From Pseudoneurospora amorphoporcata (Eukaryota; Ascomycota; Sordariomycetes; Sordariales; Sordariaceae): DNA of 64,000 nt. Below the pieces are notes generated by a model that saw only the letters and a program-made list of their open reading frames with translations, did no database searches and was not told where the DNA came from. The position numbers and the translations under genes were made by a program. The stretch spans positions 186,001 through 250,000 of the forward strand of contig MU859062.1 in the NCBI GenBank assembly GCA_033297205.1. Reading direction: 5' to 3'. This document shows, one piece after another, positions 1 through 12,034 of this stretch (positions are counted from its first letter, which is position 1; each line of letters begins with the position of its first letter).

Positions 1-708
1 ACTTACATACACCCCCGGTTGATCCCCCACCATACAACCACACCAATAGCCAGCCAGCCTTTCGTTCCGGGGTGCCGAGAACCGCGCTCTCAAGCCCCCC
101 TCCTCCTTCAGGCTCATCCTCTCTGCCTCTCTCCCTACCTCGCTCTACCTAGCACTTTATCAGTCATACTTTCACGCAAAACTCCGCATACTTGCTACCA
201 TTTGAACATGAGCCCTTCTTTCGGCCAGGCACATGGACACACCCTGAGCCTCCGATACTGATTCACAGGCACGCAGTGACCCCCTTCCGTGCCCCTTCTC
301 TGCCTGAGAATACTGTAGGTACAGCCTAGATCGAGGAGGAGTGGAGCAGTGTCGTTGCTAGTTTCTTGGGGTGATTGGAGCCGTCTAAGCCGTTTGATCC
401 TTTCTGGGGCCTCTGCTGGAGTCTTTGGCATCTCGTGGAGCCTCTGGAGGAGTCTTTGGGGCAATAAGTGTGGAGTTCGCCAATCACTGCATCCCAAAAT
501 TCCTCGAGTCTCGGTGCTGAAAGAGCCCAAGAGCCCCAAAAGCCCCCGGATTGCAAATCACCATCCTGGCCTACCTACGACAGCATCCCAGCTTTCCGTT
601 CCCCGGGTTCGTTTCTGTCGGTGCTACCTTCTTTCGATCAGATCCCGCCGTAAAGTCCAAGTTTTCTAGCGAACCGGTCTGCAACCTTTCTTTTTCTCTC
701 TTTCCTCA
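1..708 (+). other. Upstream leader/promoter region of the Zn2Cys6 gene
   Basis: No convincing gene is present here. The stretch just before position 709 is rich in C and T, typical of a fungal 5' leader. An ATG at 208 opens a 17-codon frame that ends at 261. If the transcript starts far enough upstream, this would be an upstream ORF. No transcription start can be fixed from sequence alone. Confidence 0.4.
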
Positions 709-3700
709 ATGCCACCGGCCGATTCGCAAGCTCTCAACAACAGCAACAACAACAACAACAACAACAACAGTAACTTTTCATCCGTCGACCTCAAATTTGC
801 GCCCGCTGGCGGTGACACCCACGGTCACCCGCCGCACTCCGACCCTGCCACCTTCCAAACCCACCCTCTCGACAAGCTGGATACCTCCAATGACGCGCTG
901 GGCAGCATCAATGCTGCCCACGATTTGGTTGACAACCATTTTGCCGATTTCCAGTTCCACTATGACGACGATTTAGATGGCTCGCCGATGGCCGGCCTTG
1001 GCTCCACTGCTTTCGACGACCATGCCCCCGATGTGTTCTCGACAACTTCCCATGCACCATCCATGAACTCGATCACGGTACAGACCTCGACCTATAATAA
1101 TAATGGCGCAAACACCGGGAGCGGCGGACAACGGCAGCAGAGCATGGATATGTCCGAAAGCAACACCCCGGATAGCAATCAGAATGCCGGTAACTCGCTC
1201 GAGGAAACAGTGGATGAATTCGGCCTTGCGACTGCTGGCTCTGTTGATGGCTCGGCATCAAAGGGCAAGGGCGACAAGACGGATAATACCCCCGCGTGGA
1301 GCGAGCTAAAGACAAAAGCCGGAAAGGAACGAAAGCGTCTTCCCTTGGCTTGTATAGCATGTCGACGCAAGAAAATCCGGTGTTCCGGCGAGAAACCCGC
1401 GTGCAAGCACTGTCTCCGATCGCGAATCCCGTGCGTCTACAAGGTCACAGCCCGCAAGGCCGCACCACGAACCGATTACATGGCTATGTTGGACAAGCGC
1501 CTAAAGCGAATGGAGGAGCGGATTATCAAGATCGTGCCGAAATCTGAACAGGAGGGTGCCTCTAACGTTACCAGAGCCGCGGTCAAGCCTGCCATACCGG
1601 GAACATTAAACAATGTGAAGCAAGCCAACAAGAAGCGCGGCGCTGACGAAGCATTCGGCTCGGATTTGGAGAACTGGGCTCGCGGGCCTTCAAAGACCAA
1701 GGTTGACGCGCCCAACAGGACCGCTACGATCCATATCCAGGAGACCGAGGAGAGCAAGCTATTGCTGGAAGGCGGGGATGCGTTGCCATCCAAGGATATA
1801 CAAGAACACCTTGCCGAAGTTTACTTTGAAAACATCTATGGACAGGCCTACCACCTTCTCCACAAACCGAGCTTCATGAGGAAGCTGAAGTATGTTCCCC
1901 ACACCCGACTCATTGATTCAGATTATCTAACAACGTCGCTACCGCAGGGCCGGCGCTTTACCCCCCGTCTTAATCCTCTCTGTCTGCGCCATCGCGGCAC
2001 GTTTCTCGAACCATCCGAAACTGAACTCGAGCCCGAATTTTCTCCGCGGCGAAGAGTGGGCGGCCGCGGCCCGCGATATAGTGACAAAGAGATATGAATG
2101 GCCCAACATCACCATTCTTACATGCCTGCTCATTCTAGGTCTACACGAGTTTGGCACATGCCATGGTGGCCGTAGTTGGTCATTGGGTGGCCAGGCCATC
2201 CGTATGGCCTTTGCACTGCAGCTTCACAAAGACCTGGAGCACGATCCCGTACGACAAGCAGGGAAAACACAACTCAGCTTTATTGATCGCGAGATCCGGA
2301 GGAGGACAATGTGGGCATGCTTCCTGATGGATCGCTTCAACTCTTCAGGCACAGACCGGCCCACGTTTATAAGGGAGGAGACGTTGAAGGTCCCGCTGCC
2401 AATCAAGGAAAAGAACTTCCAGTACGACATGCCAGGTCCGACAGAAACCCTGAGTGGAGAGGTGCTGGAACCACTTCCAGAAGACCAAGACGCTTCAATG
2501 GCCAGAGACAACCTGGGTGTTGCGGCCTGGATGATCAAAGCAATCGCTCTTTGGGGTAGAATTATCAACTATCTCAACCAAGGAGGCAGAGAGCTGGATC
2601 CTCATCCTATGTGGAGTCCCGAATCCGGTTATACCAAACTCATCAAACAAACAGATGATATCTTGACCGATTTGCCTGACTCCTTACTATACACACCCGA
2701 CAACCTACACCTGCACGAAACCGACAACATGGCCAACCAGTTCTTGTTCCTCCATATCGCGATCCAGCAGAACATCTTGTTCATGAACAGGTTTGCTGTT
2801 TCGTCCCCTCGGGGCCAACCGGAACAGGAAATCCCGAAGGCTTTCGTTACGAAAGCAGGAGCCAAAGCATTCGCTGCTGCCAACCGGGTATCAGAGCTGT
2901 TGAAGGATGCCGAATCACACTTTGTGACTGCTCCCTTCACAGGATACTGTGCCTTCTTATCCAGTACCGTGCACATCTTTGGGATTTTCTCGGGTAACCC
3001 AACACTAGAGGCAACATCGAAGCGCAACCTGGCTACCAATGTCAAGTTCCTATCCAAGATGAAGAAGTACTGGGGCATGTTTCATTGGATGTCAGAGAAC
3101 CTACGGGAGCAGTATCGGACCTGTGCCGATGCTGCGAGGCAGGGAACACCAGCAAACGAGAACCCGACATCCATCTTCCAATACGGCGACTGGTTCGATC
3201 GTTATCCCCACGGTGTCTCGCAGTCCGATTTCCTCGACCCCGCCACTTACAAGAAGAAGGAGAAAGGCGACGATGCAGTTCTAGAACAGAAGCCCGAGCT
3301 GCACACAGTCGAGGAGTTCTTTACCACGCTCTCCCCACAAGCCGGCGGTGGCGACGGGGGCAGCGTGAACGGGTCGGCAGCATCACGGCAGCAGCAACAA
3401 GCCCAGCAACAACAACTCAAACGCAAAGCCATGGCACGCAAGATGAGCGGCCTACCACAGCAAAACCACCCCAACGGTCTCGACCCCATCCAAACCGACT
3501 TCTCCACACATCAACAACACCCTCCACCAACCGCCGAACAGATCCACGCCGCACGGCTCCAACACCAACGCACCTTCTCCGGTGGCGGGCCCTCACCCAT
3601 CCCAACCAGCGCGCCCGGAGCCGGTGGTCCACCCGGTTCTTTCAATTCCCTCTCCGTCCAAGCCCAGCAACAACACTTCTCCCCCGTCTCCCCCGCCGGC

Positions 3701-4237
3701 GTCTCGCACGCCCACCTCGCCCATCACCACCCAGCCTCCTTCTTCCCTCCCGACCCCTTTTCTCTTCCCGCTCACCTCGGCGCCGCTCACGCCCAAGGCA
3801 TGTCCCATTTGGACCGACAGCTCGTCTTTGGCGCCTACGGCGGTCCCACAGCTGCCGGCTTGCATCACGAGCCAGGAATGGTAAGCGGCGGCGGCGGCGG
3901 CGGTGGAGGTGGAGGTGGAGGTGGAGGTGGAGGTGGAGGTGGAGGTGGAGGTGGAGGTGGCGGTGGAGGATGGGGAGGACACGATGGTGAAGGCGGTAGG
4001 GATGGATCAGAGGGGCTGCATGCAGCGTTCTCGAGCGAGCCGAGCTCGGCGTGGTTTATGCCGTTTAATATGGAGCCGCCGGAGATCGGGGCGGATCCGT
4101 TGGGCGGCCTTGGAGGGACGTTGGGCGGTGGCGGGCTGGATAGTTTTTCGGGGATGTTTGGGGTGGGTAGTGGTCCTGGTGGAGGTGGAGGAGGGCAAGG
4201 GGGAGGGGGGATGAGTGGGATGCATCATGGGCATTGA
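709..4237 (+). CDS. Zn(II)2Cys6 fungal-specific transcription factor
   Basis: Predicted 1156-residue nuclear DNA-binding regulator in two exons, 709-1889 and 1948-4237. The 58-nt intron has donor GTATGT and a CTAAC branch point, and splicing restores one frame across the middle homology region. The six zinc-binding cysteines are at residues 215, 218, 225, 232, 235 and 242 (C-X2-C-X6-C-X6-C-X2-C-X6-C), followed by a basic linker and a short heptad-like dimerisation stretch (MLDKRLKRMEERI). A fungal_trans domain starts near residue 370 and continues after the intron (motifs YGQAYHLLHKPSF and SLGGQAIRMAFALQLH). The N-terminus has an Asn run. The C-terminal third is rich in Gln, Pro and Gly, with 28 consecutive glycines at 3887-3970. 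The family usually controls metabolic or developmental genes. I cannot name the ortholog or its targets. The GTAAGC at 3881, just before the glycine run, could be misread as a donor, but the frame stays open and I see no good acceptor. Confidence 0.9.
3902..3967 (+). repeat. (GGTGGA)n coding minisatellite, polyglycine
   Basis: About ten near-perfect GGTGGA hexamers lie after a short GGC run and encode glycine only. The repeat sits in the C-terminal disordered part of the Zn2Cys6 factor. Length variation between strains would change the glycine count without shifting the frame. Confidence 0.9.
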
Positions 4238-5632
4238 GTAGGGAAAAGACTTTTGGGAAGGGATCATGAGTTGATGGTTTGAAGCTGTGGAGGGATGAGC
4301 GGGCAGAATTTGGATATCGCCCCGGGGTTGGATGACGATGTATACATGATACCTTTTCTATAATTAGTTCCCTTCGGTTTTCAACAGACCAAGGCATGTG
4401 TGGGAAGCAAGCAAGCAAGCGATGAAGGAGCGAGCGGATCGGTCCTTTTCAACTACAGATATCATACAATTTGTGCTCGGGGTTTTCGGATGTGCGTTAT
4501 ACGGAGTATGGAATGATCGGATTCAATGGTCGATTGGGGGTTACAGGAAACGGTGACAAGGGTGGGTTTATTAGATAAATACCACAGAAACAGATACTGA
4601 ATGGACTTTGAGATTACTACCGTTTTGGACAACTCGGGGAGAGTACGAAGCTACTTATTATTTTATGCCTAGTCATCCAGTATATCTTAAGGATCAAAGA
4701 TATTCCCCAAGTTTTGCACGGGTTCGGGAATGCCTGGCTGGGTTGGCGCCTAACAGAGGATGAGAACGAGGATAAGAATGAGGATGAAAAAAAGGATGAA
4801 CAACAATAAAAAGGAGAAGTTGACGTCATAAGAGAGTAATGGAAGGTGAAAAAGCAACAGAAGGGCACAACTAGACACACTTACAAGACAGACTACGAGG
4901 AAAAGGAAAAATAAAACTATAGGAAACGGACGAAGAGATACTATTCGTACCTAAGCAAGCAAAAATAATTGAGAAGAAGACGCAGACATACGAGGCAAAA
5001 GAGACCGGGGATAGGAAAAGGAGGGCAACTGACAGGACAGCAGGCCATACCTATTTGCGACAACAGTATAAGGAAGCCAGAAACTTTGTAAACACATGGA
5101 TGTATGTAATCCGCTATATAGCAAGTAGTATATATAGTACACCCATTATAACAAGTCTCCCTTTGATAACGCCGCCGAGATGCCCTTCTTAACTTTGGAT
5201 TCTCAGATCTCCTCCAAAATACCTTCCTCATGATGAGTTGTCTTACTCCCCCATGATCCTTCTGTGTGGACTTGCCGTTCTCAACTTAAGAACAAATGAT
5301 ATATACGTTTAGATCCATGCCCTCCCCAACTTATCTCCCAGCTAAACGACCCTCAGCATAAATAAGGGGTATTTCCATCCTGTCTCCATCCATCCCATTA
5401 ACATTGCCTCCTTTCGTCCCTTCTATATGCCATTTCATCCCATCCGGTGTATCTCTTCCTTCTGTGAGATTCTCATGGAAATGATCGTCTTGGAAGATCC
5501 CCCGGGCGAACCTGTCTAGTAAATCCCCTGTGTCCTATACTGGAAAGTATCGTATCTGTTTTGCACCATCATGTTAGCATCTCATTCCTATCGTATTCCT
5601 TCCTCGTGAATCCATAGAACAGGAATTCAAAC
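4238..5632. other. Convergent intergenic region
   Basis: This holds the 3' flanks of the Zn2Cys6 gene (from the left) and the PI4-kinase gene (from the right). It is AT-richer than the neighbouring coding DNA and contains a GCAAGCAAGCAAGC run near 4407. The small open frames show no codon bias or family motif. I see no gene. Confidence 0.6.
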
Positions 5633-8600
5633 TTACAGGCGCGTATAATAACTTCCCAACGACTTAGCAATTAGATCCGTCTCCACAAACTGTTCCGCCT
5701 CGTCTTTGCTCAGCTGCAGCTGGAACCTTGCCCGCAGTGAGGTCGTCACCTGCGAGATGCCCGCGCCGAAGCAAGGCATCTTGGATTCTCGGCCCATCAT
5801 GGCGACGAGGTCGATGATGTTGTCTGCTGAGCGACGGAGGGCTATACATAATGTTCGTTAGTTATCCATCTATGACTGGTAAAGAGTGGCGAGAGGAGAG
5901 AGGTAGAAAGAGAAACATACCCTGGAAAGCCTGCTTGCAGAGTTGCTTAAAGTCCGCAAAGTCCTGCGAGTCTACACCGCCCAGCACATCGAGATACTCA
6001 TACGTAAACTTGAATGGCGCCGCCTCGAACCCGACCGAGCCAGGCGAGTTCGACAGCATGAAGCCAAAGTCGATATGAATGATGTGCCCCTCATTATCAA
6101 TAAGCACATTGCCGTTGTGTCTATCCTTCAGCTGCAGCACATACGAGATAATGCTGTACGCAGCCAGCGACCTCTTGAACGCGTCCACAGCCGACCTGTA
6201 CGACTGGCTCTCGGGCAGTCCGAACGCCTTGACGAAATGGTCCTTGAGCGTCGCGATCCTCCTCCTAGGGTTTTGACCGGACTCGACCGTGGCCAACGTC
6301 AAGCTGCGCTTGATGGAGTGCAGAGACACGCCGTTGGCGATGGTCTCTATCAGACCGCACGACTCGCCCGTGACGAGAATGCGCATAAGCTTCACCCAGA
6401 CGGGCACCTTGTGCTCCACCCAGATCATGTGGCACACGCGGATCAGCTGACAGGCGAACGCCTCCTGACGGAGATCCGCACCCGTTTTCACGATCACGCT
6501 GACGAGATCCCAGTTCTTCATCCAGCCGTAGGGAGATGACTTGCGAATGCGCTCCTTTTTCATTTCCCAGGCTTCTCCGAAGACGGCAGCGCTGGGATCG
6601 TCGCGATCGCCCTTGCGCTGGAGACCGCCTGTCTTGATATCGTTCTCCATCCTTGCGAGACCGGCGTTAGACTCGACCTTTTCTAGGGGAGCCTCGATTT
6701 CTTCGTCCGTGGCGACATTGACGTTGAAGACATTTTCTGCACTGGCCTTGGCCATAATCATCTCGAATGTCGGCCCCTGGCTATCGTGTACTTCAAAGCT
6801 CTCCTCCTCTAGACTCTGCATGCTGGCAATAATCTTTGCCCTGATTGCAGCCACTTCGTGACGCGGCCGCTTGCCACTTGTCGCATCCAACTGCGCCAAC
6901 ATTTGCGAGGCTGTCCGCATATGGATCGCGAGCGCAGAGAAGTCAGGCTGGTCAGCGGAGTTGCTGCGCGGACTCTGAAGGGTCATCCTCCTGAAAGGTG
7001 GGGTAGAGGACCCCGAAGTGCCAGAACTGCGAGGCGTTGACGTTAGGTCAACGAACTGTGTCGAACCGGACCCGGTAGTGTTAGCATGGCGGAGACCGCC
7101 AGGAACGGGGTTATGCTGTATCGCAAAGGGCTCGTCATCGAACGGTTTCATTAGTGGTGAATGGCCAAGATCTCCCAAGGAAGGCTCAAAGACACTATCG
7201 ATGACCGGCTCTTGAGGACGGGGGGCGACTGGTATCCTAGAAGACTCGGAAAGGTCAAATATGCGCCTCCGTTGTCCTTGCTCGGCCAAAAGCTGGGTAA
7301 GAAGTCTTTGGTTGTCTTGTGAATCCGGGTCAAACGTGAGATCTTCCCTCAGAATCTCAACCATAAGCAGGAAAGGCACTTTCTCAGCACTGTTCAGTAC
7401 CGTGGCCTCGGCTGGGTTGAGACGAACTATCCTGTGATGTCGGCTCTGCGAAGGGGAGCCGTTGACCAAAGTAGGAGGGCAGATGACTGGGATATCGACC
7501 TCGGCCGGGAGCTCTTGTGCGATTAGAGCTAGCTCAGCGCGTAGAGCACTTAGGCGTGCTGCCTTTGGTACTATTACCAATCGATTCGAGATATCCTCCA
7601 ACGCTGTCAGGAATGCCGTCTGACAGTGGAAGTAGTTTTGTTTCAGTAGCCGCATCTTTTGTGTGCGGCTCATATCCGCTTGGTTCAAGTGCGTCTTGAC
7701 ATGGTGGGAGTGCCTCCTGTTCACTCCAGCCGTTGGCCGCAGCCCCGCGGCCGGAGTGGTCGGCCTGTGAACAAGACCTGAAGATTTCGCATCTGACGTT
7801 GGTAGAGGCAACGAGGATGAACTAAGGCGTGCCTCCAAGAGGTTGGAATCGAACGGAGCAGGTCGTTTAGACTCGATCGGCGTTCTGATAGAAGACCCTG
7901 AAGATGTCGGCCGGGAGTCGGGCTGAGGTTCCTTGATCTTCGGCTTGGGGCGATGCGCCACCGGGCTGTTGCTCTGGAGCTGGTTGTCGGATGAGCTCGT
8001 GAGACGGGCCTCCTTTGCCCGTCTTGATTTTGTTGTGCCAGCGGTGACGGTATGCGCGCGAGCAGGTGGGGCGGCGTTAACGGAAGTAGCGTCGGACACA
8101 CGTTCAATGACTTGCGGGCGGGGCTTTCTGGCTTGCGCGACGGCCAATGGACCAGCCCAATGAGGGAGAAACGGGGCGGCGATACTGGCGAGAACGAAGC
8201 TCCCTAGGACGCTCACGGGCAATGGGTTTTCTGTAATCTTGTCGTTCCTTGCGCTGTCGGATACGCCAAAGACAATGTGCTGTACCTTGTTGTAGACTCT
8301 CTGACATGTTTTGAAGGCATTGGCCTGTGGATTAGAGGATAGGTCGTGTAGGTATGTTTGGAAGAGCCAGAATGTCTGCGAGCGGGCGAGATATCAGCAA
8401 CGTTGCCGTGTAAAGCGATCGAGTATGGGGTTGCGCACCAACAAGGCTGCTGTGACCGATTCCTCGCACAGATCGAGGAGGAACTCCTCGAGGGCCATGG
8501 ACTCATTGTCGATGCTGATGACAAGGTGACATAGCTGCGGGAGGAAGAACTCGATGTCCTCGTAGGGAAACTGGCGCAGCTTGCTGCACAGCACATAGTG

Positions 8601-8826
8601 AATTCCTATGTGGTCGGCATATCGTCTGGCGATGCGGTCTCATGTTAGCAACTGCCCGTGGATACGCGCCGCGCCGAGTGAGGAGGAGGAGGAGGAGGAG
8701 GAGGAGGGGACCGGGAGGAGGGGTAGCGGATCTTGGCATGACTGACGAGAGATAGGAGACGGAGAGAAAGGGGTTTTGGTTGAAGACGTCGCTCTCGAGG
8801 AACCGCTTTAACAAGTCCCAAGACAT
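5633..8826 (-). CDS. pik1: Phosphatidylinositol 4-kinase, PIK1/PI4K-beta type
   Basis: Predicted 976-residue kinase that makes phosphatidylinositol 4-phosphate, in this family mainly at the Golgi for secretion. Four exons on the minus strand: 8826-8747, 8625-8439, 8375-5921 and 5841-5633. Every junction keeps frame; the donors are GTCAGT, GTGCGC and GTATGT. The N-terminus (start MSWDLLKRFLES, then RYADHIGIHYVLCSKLRQF) is the conserved lipid-kinase-unique/helical region of PIK1 proteins. The C-terminal catalytic domain has the DRHNGN catalytic loop (Asp about 840) and HIDFGF (Asp about 858), and ends with the PIK1-type SYYTRL. Residues of roughly 150-560 form a Ser/Pro-rich, poorly conserved linker, as usual for the family. 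The start at 8826 is supported by conservation. Intron 1 contains a GGA repeat. STT4-type kinases are much longer, so PIK1 is the better match. Confidence 0.95.
8681..8707. repeat. (GGA)9 microsatellite inside intron 1 of pik1
   Basis: About nine uninterrupted GGA units (plus strand) lie within the 121-nt first intron of the PI4-kinase gene. On the transcript this reads as a CTC/TCC pyrimidine tract between donor and branch point, so length changes would be tolerated. Confidence 0.85.
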
Positions 8827-9905
8827 TGGTTATGGCGCAACGAGGGTCGACCGCGGATCGACTCGGAGATTGATTATATGGGAGGAAAGAGTCGTCGAGT
8901 CGGGGGAGGCTGAGATGTTTGTTGTTCGTAGTAGGTGGTGGGAGAATCGAGCAGCAGCTTTGGTTGGAACTGCCCAGAGCTGGTACTCGTGGTAGGTACG
9001 GGACTGTGGTGCTGGATCTGCTACTATGGAGAAGAAGAGGAGGAGGGCAAGGCATGCATGCGCAGCGATGCCTCATCGGACTTGAACATGAACGGAGGCG
9101 ACGGCGTAGGGCTGGAGCATGGCTGTACGGGACCGGAACGCACTTGGTCGTTGTTACTTGTTGTTGGGGTGATGGTGATGGTCAAAAGAATAGTACAAGT
9201 GTGGAATCATGGGAATGCCGGGATTCCATCCCAAGAAGGACACCAAAACCACTTCTCGCTACAAGTCACCAAATGTTGGAGACTTGACCTTCCATTGGAT
9301 TGCTTGGCCGTTCAAGCAGTTACTGCTGTCAGGGGGGCCGCAGTCCACTGAACTTGGATAAACATGACCATGGAACGGGGTCCGCTAGGCCCGATGGAGC
9401 CCCGCGTCCCGTTCCCCACCTGCCGATTGTCCGCCTCGGCTGCAGTCCAGTGTCCGTCCAGCGCCATTGTTGGTGCCTGCCTGCCCGTGCCTTTCCCGGG
9501 CACTGCTACAGGCACTTTGGCGTCTACCAACGATCGCTGAAACAGTGCTGCTATCGGCTCTGTTTCGCCACGACTTGAACTTGAAGACAACTTGAAGTCT
9601 CGTATTGGGAAGCCTCACTGACTGCCAAGTGCACACGAAGATCTAAAATAAACCCACGGCATGTTGATCAGACAACGCAGTTCCACCCGCCAAAGCGGAT
9701 CGATGCCAGTGCGCTTGCGCCATCATCCGAAAAGGGGCTCTGGTCCAAAACAAAAAAAAAAAAAGGGGTAGGAGGACAAAGACTCAATCCAAAGTAAACA
9801 AATCCCCCTTTTATCTTGTTCCTGAAACAAAGACGCGACTCATTGATCTACCGGGTATCTTTTCTACTCTACTTGTGTTCACCTCCACACAACAGTTGTA
9901 CCTCT
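8827..9905. other. Intergenic: pik1 promoter and permease 3' flank
   Basis: Both flanking genes are on the minus strand, so this holds the PI4-kinase promoter and leader (right of 8827) and the permease 3' flank. A 13-A run occurs at 9752-9764. Open frames here lack conserved motifs. I see no gene. Confidence 0.6.
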
Positions 9906-12034
9906 TCATCCTCCTGCTCTTCCCCCTCCTCGTCCCCCATTCCTCCTCCTCCTCGCACCGCCTCTCCCTCCCCTTGGCCTCACCCTCTTATACTTGACCC
10001 TCTCACTCCCATCCGGCAGCACCACCACCTCATGCTGTATAGAGAACCCAAGCGCCGGCAAAACCTTGGCCCAGATAACCCAATACACCACTCCAATGAC
10101 CAACATGCCCGTCCCCAGCGCCGGCACCACCGAAAAGTGAACCTTGGTCAGCAGCGTATTCGGAATGAAGGGCGCCGCGCAGGTATACAGCAGCCCGACG
10201 ACCCAAAACACCGTCAGGACGGGGTAGCTATGGAACCGCTGATTCTCCGGCGTGTTCCAGTTCTCCGCGGGCGTATAGTTGAGATACAGCAGCCCGATCC
10301 CCAAAAAGACCTTGATCCAGTTGCCCGAGTAGGTAAAGATGTTTGACAGGAACTGGTACACGTCTTTGGTGCTGGACCCGAGGATCAAAGCCACGGTGAA
10401 GATCCAGTGCAGCAGGATGGCGCCCGTGGGCGACTTTTGCTCGGGCCAGTCGCTCGCCCAGAAGCGCGAGAAGGGAAGGGTTCCCTCCTTGGCGAGCTCC
10501 TGCTTGACGCGCGGCATGGCAAAGGATTGCGCAAAGACGTTGCCGAGCGCCGAGAAGGAGAGGAAAAGAGGCATGACGCGGTCGGTGAAGGCCGAGGGAC
10601 CCCAGACGCGAGTGAAGAAGATGGCGGTGGGGACGACGCCGGATTTGGAGAGTTCGTCTTTGGTCATGGCGGCGAACTTGTGGTGTGTCGTTGTCAGTCA
10701 GTCATGAAAACTTGTTGTGAGAACATTGAGAGGGATACTTACGTAGGCAATGTTCGCGAGAACATAAAAGACGGTGACAGTCCCGATGGCAATCGGCGCC
10801 GCGCGTCTCAACGTCCTCGGCGCATCCCTCACTTCACTCAACACCTAGAAACCCGTTGTTAGCATCATAACTATAACCATCGCTCCCATTTCCAACCTCA
10901 AGGTATTACTCACATAATTAGCATTCTCCCACCCCCCATAACTATACAGCACCTGCAAAAGCGCCAACGCATACCCTGCCGCACTACCCGCCACATCCTT
11001 CCCCATCCCCGTAGCATCCCCCGGCCCATCAAAGCTCGAAAAGTTCCTCGGACTCTCTCCCTCCATCCTCCCCGCCAACGCCGCAAACCCCGTACAAACC
11101 ACCAAACTCAACAACACCAACTTGAACACCCCCAACCCGTTAGACAGCCAGATCCCCAACCTAGGCAAGAAGGCATGGATGAGGCAGACGACAGTGATGG
11201 CCGCCACGGCGATGCCGCGGTTGAGCCAGGTGCCGTCGTATTTTGTTGCTTCTTCTTGGGCTTGCCCTCCAGCTTCGGAAGGGGTAGTGGAAGAGCCGAG
11301 GACGCAGCGCAAGAGGTAAGAAGAAAAGGAGATCGACCCCGCGGTGGAGATGGCAAACAGGATAAACTGCACGGCGAAGATGCAGGTGGCCAGGTACTTT
11401 GGTTTGCGGTAGACGCGTTCCAGGTAAACTTTTTCGCCGCCGGAACGGGGGATGGCGGTGCCGAATTCCAGGTAGACTGCTAGACCGCTTTCGTCGGTTG
11501 CATGTGAGTTAGTCGGGTTGCTTGCTTGATTTGCTTGCTTTCAAATGATAGTGGAAGAAGAGGGCAGCGGTAAGATAAGAATGCGGCTTACCAAAACGTC
11601 ATTACACCACCCAACACCCAGAAGAGAAGCGTGGCGCCGACGCTGTTGGTGTTGTGAATGATGGATGAGGGCGTGGAGAAGATGCCGGCGCCGACGACCC
11701 GGTTGATGAGCAGGAAGGCTGTGGACCATGTTCCCAGCTTTCGGTCTGTGATCAAATGGGAGGTGTTAGCGGGAGGTAAGGAGAGAGAGGCGAAGAGAGA
11801 CTGAAGAGAGATTGAACCGAGACCGATGAGACCGACAAAAACCTCGAAAGACCCGAACTAACCTTCAGGAAACACATAATCCCTAAAATCATCCTCCTCC
11901 TCTCCCTCCTCGCCAATCCGCGACGGACCCCTCCCATTCGCTCCAACTCCATACTCGGGCATATAAATGGCATCCTCGCCCACCTCCGGATCCTTTGAGT
12001 GGATGGGCTGTTCGAATATTGTTGGTTCGTTCAT
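9906..12034 (-). CDS. mup1: MUP1-like amino acid (methionine) permease, APC superfamily
   Basis: Predicted 590-residue plasma-membrane amino acid transporter in five exons: 12034-11863, 11745-11592, 11487-10914, 10844-10743 and 10676-9906. The hydrophilic acidic N-terminus (MNEPTIFEQPIHSK) precedes the first transmembrane segment, which carries the APC signature RVVGAGIFSTPS. Later features typical of the LAT/MUP branch are AVYLEFGTAIPRSGGEK, SYGGWENANYV and the GNVFAQSFAMPRVKQELA loop. About 12 hydrophobic segments can be counted. The C-terminal tail is an unusual Arg/Gly-rich stretch (about 28 residues, GGRGGARRRRNGGRGGG) where many permeases have an acidic or mixed tail. High-affinity methionine transport is known for MUP1, but the substrate here is inferred. 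A related LAT-type substrate is possible. Confidence 0.9.

Noticed and set aside
1890..1947. Apparent frameshift between the two halves of the Zn2Cys6 factor
   Set aside because: A 58-nt intron with GTATGT donor, CTAAC branch and CAG acceptor restores the frame exactly through the conserved middle homology region.
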